Shown here: piece by piece, positions 1-5,705 of the stretch
Layout: each line of letters begins with the position of its first letter
Position numbering within the stretch: the stretch's first letter is position 1
From: Solirubrobacteraceae bacterium
GTDB lineage: Bacteria; Actinomycetota; Thermoleophilia; Solirubrobacterales; Solirubrobacteraceae
Assembly: GCA_025935735.1 (NCBI GenBank)
Contig: JAICUS010000356.1
Location: forward strand, 1-6,439
Length of the DNA stretch: 6,439 nucleotides
Direction: 5' to 3'
Notes under the pieces: model-generated
The model's database searches: none
Told to the model about the DNA's origin: nothing
The model's input: only the letters and a program-made list of their open reading frames with translations
Program-made: the position numbers and the translations under genes

Positions 1-441
1 CGCGACCTCCTCGCCGAACCCCTCGCGGACCTCGTCGAGCGACGCGCTGGTGTCCTCCACGGTGTCGTGCAGCAGCGCGGCGCACAGCGTCGCCGTGTCC
101 AGGCGCATGCCGGCGCAGATCTTGGCCACGCCGACCGGGTGGGTGATGAAGTCCTCGCCCGACTGGCGGCGCTGGTCGGCGTGGTGCTCGCAGGCGAACA
201 GGAACGCGTTCAGGACGGCCTGGCGGTCGACCGGCTCGGCCACCTCGTCGGCGTGCTCGAAGACGACGGCGAACAGGTCGCCGAGCAGCTCGTGCTCGAG
301 CGGCGTGAGGTCGCCGGGCATGGCGACCGCGCCGTCGTCGCCGTGCTCGGCCAGGTCGACCTGCCGGTGCGCCGCGACGGCCACGGACGCGTCGTCGGCC
401 TCGGGCGCGCCGCCGGCGATCGGCGCCCGCCGGTCGTCCAC
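1..441 (-). CDS. rel: Bifunctional (p)ppGpp synthetase/hydrolase Rel/SpoT, N-terminal part (gene runs off left edge)
   Basis: Rel/SpoT enzymes make and degrade the alarmone (p)ppGpp in the cytoplasm and control the stringent response. Only 147 N-terminal residues are visible, covering the start of the HD hydrolase domain. Seen directly: QRRQSGEDFITHPVGVAK (residues 90-107) followed by AALLHDTVEDT (121-131). These match the family's metal ligands (His101, His125, Asp126) and the hydrolase acidic pair (Glu129, Asp130), so the hydrolase half looks active. The synthetase, TGS and ACT domains would lie outside the window. The start is uncertain. GTG at 441 lies 20 bases after the recJ stop and has a weak GGGGA about 7 bases upstream. 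GTG at 384 and ATG at 321 are in frame too; ATG 321 would remove an acidic, low-complexity leader of 40 residues and has no visible ribosome site. Close spacing behind recJ suggests co-transcription. Family call is firm; the start is not. Confidence 0.92.
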   Translation of the reverse strand, partial: MDDRRAPIAGGAPEADDASVAVAAHRQVDLAEHGDDGAVAMPGDLTPLEHELLGDLFAVVFEHADEVAEPVDRQAVLNAFLFACEHHADQRRQSGEDFITHPVGVAKICAGMRLDTATLCAALLHDTVEDTSASLDEVREGFGEEVA

Positions 442-461
442 CCGCGGGTCCCCGGCGCCGT

Positions 462-2879
462 TCAGGCCGCCATCGGCGTCGTGTCGCTGCTCGTCAGGAA
501 TCTCCGGCCGTCCTCGAGCTGTCGCTGGTAGGCCATGAACGCGGCCGAGCGCTCGAGCGCGGTGCGCCCGGGTTGCGGCGCCACCGCGAGCGCCGGCCCT
601 GCCCGCTCGAAGCCGACGAGGGCCAGCTCGGCGAGCACCCGCACGAGCCGCCCCGCCAGCGCCGCGGACCGCGGCTCGCCCCGGGTGCCGCGCAGGAGCG
701 CCTCGCAGGCTTCAGCGCGCGCCTGTCCCACCGCACGGAGCGCGCGGTAGAGATCGGCGAGCGGCTCTGAGAGGGCGAAGTTCCATTCATGAACGCGTAC
801 AGCGAAGTCTAGTTCAGCCGTTCCCCACGCCAGGTGGGTCCAACCGTCCCCGGACGCATGGTCGAGCAGCCGCCCGTGCGGCGGGTCGAGCGCGACGACG
901 TGGGTGAACGGCGCGGCCAGCGCCGGGTCATCCGCCAGCGCGGCCCACGAGGCGAGCGCGAACCCGCCCGCCCGCCTCGCCAGCGCCCGTGCCCGGTGCG
1001 GCGCGTGGGCGGTCAGCGCGAGCACCGGCTCACCGGTCGCCACGAGGTCGCCGAGCAGGCCGGCGATCCCGGTGCCGCGGACGTCGCGGACGTCGCGATC
1101 CCCGCCCGTGGCGGCGCCGCCGGCGGCCAGGTCGCGGTCCAGCTCGGCGCACAGCCCGGCGGCGAAGGTCTCCGGCTCGCCCAGCACGTCGATCGCCCGC
1201 GGGCGGCACGGGGCGGCGTGGCGCAGGACCAGCCGGGGCGAGACGGCGCCGTTCCAGCGGTCGATCTCCAGCCGGACCGCGGCGTCGGCCGGCACGTCCG
1301 GCTCGACCGGCAGCGCGCTGCCGGCGCCGAAGCTCACGCAGCGCGAGCGGGCGCCGCCGGCGCTGAGCGTGAACGCCACGTGGCGGCCCTCGCCCAGCGC
1401 CCGCGGGTCGGCCAGCCGCGCGGCCGGGACCAGCAGCGACACCGGCGGGTTGCCCATGCCGAACGGCGCGAGCTGCTCGAGCTCCTCGGCCAGCGTCAGC
1501 GACAGCGCGTCGCCCTGGACGACCGCGTCCACGCGCACCTCGGGCACCAGGTCCTCGGGCGCGAGGACCGCCCCGGCGTGGGCGCAGAACGCCTCGCGGA
1601 ACGCGTCCACGTGCTCGCGCCGCAGCGAGAGCCCGGCCGCGGCGCGGTGGCCGCCGTAGCGGTCCAGGTGCTCGGCGGCGGCGTGCAGGCCGCCGAGGAG
1701 GTCGAACGCCGGGATCGAGCGCCCGGAGCCCGTGCCCTCCTCGCCCTCCAGCGCGATCAGCACCGCGGGGCGGTGGTGGCGCTCGGCGATCCGGGCGGCG
1801 ACGATGCCGATGACGCCCGGGTGCCAGCCCTCGGCCGCCAGCACGTAGGCGTTGGCCGGCGGGTGCTGGGCGACGAGCGCCTCGGCCTCGAAGCGAATCC
1901 GCGTCTCCACGTCGCGGCGCTCGGTGTTGACGGCGTCGAGCTCACGGGCGATGGCGCCGGCCCGCTCGCGGTCCTCGGTCAGCAGCAGCTCGAGGCCGGC
2001 GTCGGCCCGGTAGAGCCGCCCGGCCGCGTTGAGCCGCGGCGCGAGCCGGAAGCCGATCGCGGCGGCGTCCACCAGGCTCGGGTCCACGCGGGCGACGTCC
2101 ATCAGCGCCCGCAGCCCGGGCTTGCGCGTGGACGCCAGCCGCCGCAGCCCGGCGCGGACCAGGCGGCGGTTCTCGTCGCGCAGCGGCACGACGTCGGCCA
2201 CCGTGGCCAGCGCGACCAGGTCCAGGTCCTCGTCGGCCAGCTCGGGATCCTCGCCGGCGGCGGCCAGCAGCGCCTGGGCGAGCTTGTACGCCACGCCCGC
2301 CGCGCACAGATCCGGGCACGGATAGCCCGCGACCCGCGGGTGCACGAGCGGGGCGTCGGGCAGCGCGCCGTCGGCCCGGGGCGAGTGATGGTCGGTGACC
2401 ACGACGTCGAGCCCCAGCGCGCGCGCCGCCGCCACCTCCTCCACGGCCGTCACGGCGCAGTCGACGGTGATCAGCAGCTGCGTCCCCCGGGCGGCCAGCC
2501 GCTCGACCGTGGCGAGGGCCAGCCCGTAGCCGTCGTCGATGCGGCTGGGCAGGTACCAGTCGACGTCGGCGCCCACCGTGCGCAGCGCCCGCACCAGCAC
2601 CGCGGTCGAGCAGACGCCGTCCACGTCGTAGTCGCCGTGGACGGTGATGCGCGAGCCCCGCCGCACGTGGCGCAGGACGTGGTCGGCGACCTCCGCGAGC
2701 CCCGGGAACGCCGCCGGCGGGTGCGCCACGCGCGCGGCCAGGAACTCCGCGGCCGCGGCGGGATCGCCGAACCCGCGCCGCACCAGCACTTGGGCCAGCA
2801 CGTGCGAGCAGCCGAGCGCCTGCGCCAGCCCGGCGGCGGCGGCGAACTCGTACGGCGACACGGAGAGGCGCGCGTCCAC
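462..2879 (-). CDS. recJ: Single-stranded-DNA-specific exonuclease RecJ with long C-terminal extension
   Basis: RecJ degrades single-stranded DNA 5' to 3' in recombination and in base-excision and mismatch repair. The 805-residue product has the DHH core: HGDYDVDG (81-88), TVDC (138-141), TDHHSP (162-167), TVADVVPL (226-233) and LNAAGRL (283-289). The DHHA1 part carries GWHPGVIGIVAARIAE (351-366), GSGRSIP (384-390) and GGHRAAAGLS (409-418). An OB-fold region follows with PFGMGNP (472-478). Residues from about 561 to 805 are an extension beyond the E. coli-length enzyme; its last 100 residues resemble the C-terminal domain of longer Firmicutes-type RecJ. I chose GTG at 2879 because the family N-terminus (VDARLSVSPY) begins there. 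The frame stays open up to 3287, but that part runs antisense through the methyltransferase-like gene and looks like shadow translation. No clear ribosome site is visible. It lies just upstream of rel and is divergent from the gene at 2934. Confidence 0.96.
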   Translation of the reverse strand: MDARLSVSPYEFAAAAGLAQALGCSHVLAQVLVRRGFGDPAAAAEFLAARVAHPPAAFPGLAEVADHVLRHVRRGSRITVHGDYDVDGVCSTAVLVRALRTVGADVDWYLPSRIDDGYGLALATVERLAARGTQLLITVDCAVTAVEEVAAARALGLDVVVTDHHSPRADGALPDAPLVHPRVAGYPCPDLCAAGVAYKLAQALLAAAGEDPELADEDLDLVALATVADVVPLRDENRRLVRAGLRRLASTRKPGLRALMDVARVDPSLVDAAAIGFRLAPRLNAAGRLYRADAGLELLLTEDRERAGAIARELDAVNTERRDVETRIRFEAEALVAQHPPANAYVLAAEGWHPGVIGIVAARIAERHHRPAVLIALEGEEGTGSGRSIPAFDLLGGLHAAAEHLDRYGGHRAAAGLSLRREHVDAFREAFCAHAGAVLAPEDLVPEVRVDAVVQGDALSLTLAEELEQLAPFGMGNPPVSLLVPAARLADPRALGEGRHVAFTLSAGGARSRCVSFGAGSALPVEPDVPADAAVRLEIDRWNGAVSPRLVLRHAAPCRPRAIDVLGEPETFAAGLCAELDRDLAAGGAATGGDRDVRDVRGTGIAGLLGDLVATGEPVLALTAHAPHRARALARRAGGFALASWAALADDPALAAPFTHVVALDPPHGRLLDHASGDGWTHLAWGTAELDFAVRVHEWNFALSEPLADLYRALRAVGQARAEACEALLRGTRGEPRSAALAGRLVRVLAELALVGFERAGPALAVAPQPGRTALERSAAFMAYQRQLEDGRRFLTSSDTTPMAA

Positions 2880-2889
2880 GGTCGGCCGG

Positions 2890-2895
2890 AGGCTA
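2890..2895 (-). promoter_or_regulatory. Candidate -10 element for recJ (near-leaderless)
   Basis: Reading on the minus strand, TAGCCT fits the actinobacterial TANNNT -10 pattern and lies 10 bases before the GTG at 2879, so a transcript would carry a leader of only a few bases. This would agree with the absence of a ribosome site. No convincing -35 lies at 16-18 bases (TTGCCC is present but 22 bases away). Speculative. Confidence 0.22.
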
Positions 2896-2920
2896 GGCGC
2901 GCGCCAGGACGGAAAACGGG

Positions 2921-2926
2921 CAAGAT
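2921..2926 (+). promoter_or_regulatory. Candidate -10 element for the methyltransferase-like gene (leaderless)
   Basis: CAAGAT matches TANNNT except at its first base and ends 7 bases before the ATG at 2934, the spacing expected if the transcript starts at the start codon. No Shine-Dalgarno sequence precedes that ATG, which fits leaderless expression, common in actinobacteria. No -35 box is evident. The same 12 bases, CAAGATCACCCC, recur at 4914-4925. Confidence 0.22.
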
Positions 2927-2933
2927 CACCCCC

Positions 2934-3467
2934 ATGGCCTCCTTCCCGCCCGGGTTCTTCGACCGGGCCGAGCCGGGGCAGCCGGACGAGCCGGGCCTCG
3001 ACGCCCCCGCGCTGGCCGCCCTGCGCGACCTCTACGACGACCTGGGCATCGACGGGCGCGTGCTCGGCCTGTGCGCGGGCTCGCCCGAGCAATTCAACGT
3101 GCCGCCGGACGAGCTGGTCGGCCACCGCATCGGCACGGGGGCGCTCCCGTTCGCGGACGCCAGCTTCGACGACGCGCTGTGCTTCGAGGGCCTCGCCTGC
3201 CTGACCGACCCGCTGGCCGCGTTCGCCGAGGTGGCCCGGGTGCTGCGGCCCGGCGGGCGCTTCGTCTGCTCGTTCACGGACCGCCACCCGGCGCAGGCGA
3301 TCCGCGGCTGGCTCGCCACCGACGACACCGGCCGCGTGCGGATCGCCCGCCGCTACTTCGAGCTCACGCCCGGCTTCGCCCCGGCGGAGAGCGACCTGCG
3401 CTCCTCGCTGACCGGCACGGGCGACCGCCTGTGGGCGGTGTGGGCCCCTACGCGAGCGGCCCGCTGA
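2934..3467 (+). CDS. Class I SAM-methyltransferase-like protein, degenerate SAM-binding region
   Basis: The 177-residue product resembles the C-terminal half of Methyltransf_11-type domains: LPFADASFDDALCFEG (71-86), then AFAEVARVLRPGGRFVCSF (96-114), the usual post-motif of such enzymes. A DDTGRVRIARRYFE stretch (130-143) follows. Motif I, normally a glycine-rich VLDLGCGxG loop that holds SAM, is replaced by GRVLGLCAGSPEQF (41-54). The usual acidic residue after strand beta-2 and roughly 30 residues around it appear to be missing, so catalysis is doubtful. It resembles short actinobacterial methyltransferase-like proteins whose substrates are unknown to me. The ATG at 2934 is chosen because it is the first start after the 54-bp divergent gap to recJ; the frame is open far upstream, but only as recJ antisense. 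The substrate cannot be inferred. It could be a non-catalytic SAM-fold protein. Confidence 0.78.
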   Translation: MASFPPGFFDRAEPGQPDEPGLDAPALAALRDLYDDLGIDGRVLGLCAGSPEQFNVPPDELVGHRIGTGALPFADASFDDALCFEGLACLTDPLAAFAEVARVLRPGGRFVCSFTDRHPAQAIRGWLATDDTGRVRIARRYFELTPGFAPAESDLRSSLTGTGDRLWAVWAPTRAAR

Positions 3468-3645
3468 GGATCACCCGCATCGCATGACGAACGCGGGCCC
3501 GGTCCGGATGACCCTCGGCCCCACGGATGTCTCCTCCGCTCCGAGTCGCGCCGCTCCGCTCAGCTTCAGCGCGCCACGGCCGGCACGCCTGCTCGGAGCC
3601 GGCCGCCGCGACCGCCTACCGCATGCTCGGGTCGGGCCGTACCTG
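3468..3645 (+). other. 178-bp non-coding gap / possible 5' leader of the antiporter gene
   Basis: This is the longest stretch without an accepted gene. The antiporter frame is open from an ATG at 3484, but the translation here is Ser/Ala/Pro/Arg-rich with no membrane segment or homology I can recognise, so I treat it as non-coding. It contains one GC hairpin (3577-3605). I recognise no riboswitch class, no clear promoter and no U-tract terminator. The promoter for the antiporter may be here, or it may be read through from the gene at 2934. Confidence 0.4.
3577..3605 (+). repeat. Perfect 8-bp inverted repeat (GC hairpin) in the antiporter leader
   Basis: CGGCCGGC at 3577-3584 pairs exactly with GCCGGCCG at 3598-3605 across a 13-base loop. 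It lies 40 bases before the antiporter ATG at 3646. No U-run follows, so it is not a classical intrinsic terminator. In DNA this GC-rich such repeats occur by chance, so a role in attenuation or RNA stability is only a possibility. Confidence 0.3.
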
Positions 3646-4935
3646 ATGGGGGAATGGGCGTTGGCGGCAGTCGCGCTGGCGCTGATCGCGGTCGCGGCGA
3701 TCTCCCGGCGGCTGTCGGGCACGGCGGCGACCCCGGCGATGCTGTTCGCCGCGTTCGGCCTGCTGGCCGGGCCCAAGGCGCTCGACGGGATCGACCTCTC
3801 CAGCTCGAGCGTCACCGTCCGCGCCCTGGCCGAGGCGACGCTCGCCCTCGTGCTGTTCTGTGACGCGTCGCGCATCGACCTCACGCAGCTGCGGCGCGCG
3901 GTCGGCGTGCCGCTGCGGCTCCTGGGAATCGGCCTGCCGCTGACGATCGCGCTCGGGGCGATCGCCGCGGCAGCGGTCTTCGGCGTCCTCTCCTTCTGGG
4001 AGGCGGTGATCCTGGGCGTGGTGCTGGCGCCCACCGACGCCGCGCTCGGGCAGGCGGTCGTCAGCGACGAGCGCGTGCCGCAACGGGTGCGCCAGGGGCT
4101 CAACGTCGAGAGCGGGCTCAACGACGGGATCTGCGTTCCGCTCCTGTTCGCCGCGGTCGCGGCGGCCGACGTGGAGTCGGAGATCTCGGCCGGCCGCAGC
4201 GCGGGCACGCTGCTGCTGGAGGAGCTCGGCTACGGCGCGCTGGGCGGCGTCGCCGCGGGCCTGCTGATCGCGTTCGTGCTCACCCGGGCCGGCCGTCACG
4301 GCCTGATCGCGGCCGAGTGGCGGCAGGCGATCCCGGTCGCCGGCGCCGCGCTCGCCTACGGGATCGCGATCGCGCTCCACGGCTCCGGCTTCATCGCGGC
4401 GTTCGTGGCCGGCGCGGTGTTCCGCGCCGCCTACGGGCGCGACCCCGAGGAGCTCAACCTCCTCGGGGAGCAGACGGGAATGATCCTCAACGGCATCACG
4501 TTCGTGCTCTTCGGGGCCGTCCTGCTCGGCCCGGCGCTCGCGCTGCTGACCTGGCAGCTCGTGCTCTATGCCGTCCTCAGCCTCACCCTCGTGCGGATGG
4601 TCCCGGTCGCGCTCGCCCTGCTCGGATCGGGCGCGCGGCCCGCCACGATCGGTTTCCTCGGCTGGTTCGGGCCGCGCGGACTGGCGTCGATCGTGTTCGC
4701 GGTGATCGTGATCGAGGAGTCGCACCTGGAGCACGAGCGGCTGCTGACGCTGGCGATCTATCTGACCGTCGGCCTCTCTGTGCTCGCGCACGGCCTCACC
4801 GCGGCGCCGCTCGCCGACCGCTACGCCAGGTGGTTCGCCGGTCATCCGCGCGAGCGCCGCCCGCCGATGGAGGACGCCCCGGCCCAGCCGACGCGCAATC
4901 GCGGCCCGGCGGCCAAGATCACCCCAACGGGATGA
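3646..4935 (+). CDS. CPA1-family Na+(K+)/H+ antiporter (NhaP-like)
   Basis: This integral membrane protein is predicted to exchange Na+ (or K+) for H+ across the cytoplasmic membrane for pH and salt homeostasis. The 429-residue product is almost wholly hydrophobic up to about residue 395, consistent with 12-13 membrane helices, and ends in a short hydrophilic Pro/Arg-rich tail. Seen directly: LAPTDAALGQAVVSD (128-141), then NVESGLNDG (153-161), then FGPRGLASIVFA (341-352). The Thr130-Asp131 pair and Asn159-Asp160 pair match the CPA1 ion-binding site; Asn-Asp rather than Asp-Asp is the signature of electroneutral exchangers. Arg344 is the conserved arginine of the late core helix. I chose ATG 3646 because the first membrane helix begins right there; ATG 3484 would add 54 low-complexity residues. 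No good ribosome site precedes 3646, which leaves the start slightly open. Ion selectivity cannot be read from the sequence. Confidence 0.93.
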   Translation: MGEWALAAVALALIAVAAISRRLSGTAATPAMLFAAFGLLAGPKALDGIDLSSSSVTVRALAEATLALVLFCDASRIDLTQLRRAVGVPLRLLGIGLPLTIALGAIAAAAVFGVLSFWEAVILGVVLAPTDAALGQAVVSDERVPQRVRQGLNVESGLNDGICVPLLFAAVAAADVESEISAGRSAGTLLLEELGYGALGGVAAGLLIAFVLTRAGRHGLIAAEWRQAIPVAGAALAYGIAIALHGSGFIAAFVAGAVFRAAYGRDPEELNLLGEQTGMILNGITFVLFGAVLLGPALALLTWQLVLYAVLSLTLVRMVPVALALLGSGARPATIGFLGWFGPRGLASIVFAVIVIEESHLEHERLLTLAIYLTVGLSVLAHGLTAAPLADRYARWFAGHPRERRPPMEDAPAQPTRNRGPAAKITPTG

Positions 4936-5000
4936 GCCGGAGAGCGGCGCGGCAGGGTTCACTGGTGGACGACTGAGCGCGCCCCGCTGCTCGCGACTAT

Positions 5001-5006
5001 GGAGGT
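5001..5006 (+). promoter_or_regulatory. Strong ribosome binding site of the SHOCT protein gene
   Basis: GGAGGT, 7 bases before the ATG at 5014, is the best Shine-Dalgarno sequence on the plus strand of the window. It fixes the start and contrasts with the two upstream plus-strand genes, which have none. Confidence 0.8.
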
Positions 5007-5013
5007 TTGACCG

Positions 5014-5412
5014 ATGCTGGTGGCTGCGGACTACCCGTTCCTCAACGTCTTCTGGACCATGATCATCTTCTTCTGCTGGGTGGCGTGGATCTGGACCCTG
5101 ATCTTGATCTTCGGCGACCTGTTCTCGCGCCGCGACAGGTCCGGCTGGTACAAGGCCGTATGGATGATCTTCCTGATCGTCCTGCCGTTCCTCGGCGTGC
5201 TGATCTACCTGATCGCCGACGGCCGGGGCATGTCCGAGCGCAGCGCCGAGCGGTCGCGCGCGAAGCAGGCGGAGTTCACCGAGTACGTGCAGACGGTCGC
5301 GGGCTCGGGCGGCGGCTCGGCGAGCGAGATCGCCACGGCCAAGGAGCTGCTCGACAGCGGGGCGCTCACGCAGGCGGAGTTCGAGTCGCTGAAGGCGAAG
5401 GCGCTCGCCTGA
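5014..5412 (+). CDS. Small membrane protein with PLD-nuclease N-terminal-type segment and C-terminal SHOCT motif
   Basis: The 132-residue product has two strong hydrophobic helices (about 11-35 and 46-68). They are separated by a basic turn (SRRDRSGWYKAVW, 38-50), the pattern of the phospholipase D-nuclease N-terminal (PLDc_N) family; there is no HKD catalytic motif, so no lipase activity is implied. A charged linker (72-92) and a Gly/Ser hinge (97-104) lead to a SHOCT motif, IATAKELLDSGALTQAEFES (106-125), a short helical module found at the C-terminus of many bacterial proteins and thought to mediate interaction or oligomerisation. The start is set by GGAGGT. It lies 78 bases after the antiporter on the same strand and converges on the gene at 5427-5705 with a 14-base gap. 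Its role is unknown; an envelope or stress function is inference. Confidence 0.88.
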   Translation: MLVAADYPFLNVFWTMIIFFCWVAWIWTLILIFGDLFSRRDRSGWYKAVWMIFLIVLPFLGVLIYLIADGRGMSERSAERSRAKQAEFTEYVQTVAGSGGGSASEIATAKELLDSGALTQAEFESLKAKALA

Positions 5413-5426
5413 GCGCCGTCCGATCG

Positions 5427-5705
5427 TCAGTGGGCGGCGGCGTGCTCTTGGGCGATCTGGCGCTTGCCCAGCCACCAGGTCACGCCCAGCCCGATCACGG
5501 AGCCCACCAAGCCCTCGACGCCGGTGACGAAGTCCGTCCCCGACTCGCCCGGGACGCTGCCGGCATTGGTGATGATCCCGAGCACGACCGAGCCGATCAC
5601 GGCGCCCACGAACGCGCCGACGATCCCGCCGTAGAAGTCGTCGGGCAGGAACACCGTGAAGTGCCACACGGCCAGCCCGACCATCACCCAGACGAGCATG
5701 GCCAT
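5427..5705 (-). CDS. GlsB/YeaQ/YmgE-type (transglycosylase-associated) small membrane protein
   Basis: This 92-residue, glycine-rich, three-helix membrane protein has hydrophobic segments near 3-20, 25-46 and 60-79. The second has the packed glycine pattern GGIVGAFVGAVIGSVVLG (26-43) typical of this stress-associated family. Despite the old family name, no transglycosylase activity has been assigned to it as far as I know. The loop NAGSVPGESGTD (47-58) between helices two and three is longer than in the most compact members. The ATG at 5705 overlaps the last base of the secF stop (TGATG), and GGGAGG lies 8 bases upstream inside secF, so it is probably translated in coupling with secF. A second in-frame ATG is at 5699. 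Its function is unknown; membrane stress is the usual guess. Confidence 0.82.
   Translation of the reverse strand: MAMLVWVMVGLAVWHFTVFLPDDFYGGIVGAFVGAVIGSVVLGIITNAGSVPGESGTDFVTGVEGLVGSVIGLGVTWWLGKRQIAQEHAAAH

Noticed and set aside
834..2933. Open plus-strand frame of about 700 codons running through recJ
   Set aside because: It is antisense to recJ, made of Arg/Gly/Gln/Val-rich low-complexity sequence, with no recognisable domain; GC-rich DNA leaves such frames open. Only its end, from 2934, matches a protein family.
2880..3287. N-terminal extension of recJ by 136 residues
   Set aside because: It is antisense to the methyltransferase-like gene, low complexity, and precedes the normal RecJ N-terminus; a GTG lies exactly at the family start.
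3484..3645. 54-residue N-terminal extension of the antiporter
   Set aside because: It is hydrophilic and low complexity, and the normal first helix starts at ATG 3646. Kept only as an alternative.
4932..4976. 14-codon ORF overlapping the antiporter stop
   Set aside because: Too short, no ribosome site and no recognisable leader-peptide feature; mentioned only in connection with the repeated 12-mer.
5413..5426. Terminator between the convergent SHOCT and GlsB-type genes
   Set aside because: The gap is only 14 bases and shows no stem-loop or U-tract.
3616..5667. 683-codon minus-strand frame across the antiporter and SHOCT genes
   Set aside because: It is Arg/Asp/Glu/Gln-rich shadow translation antisense to two genes with clear family signatures.
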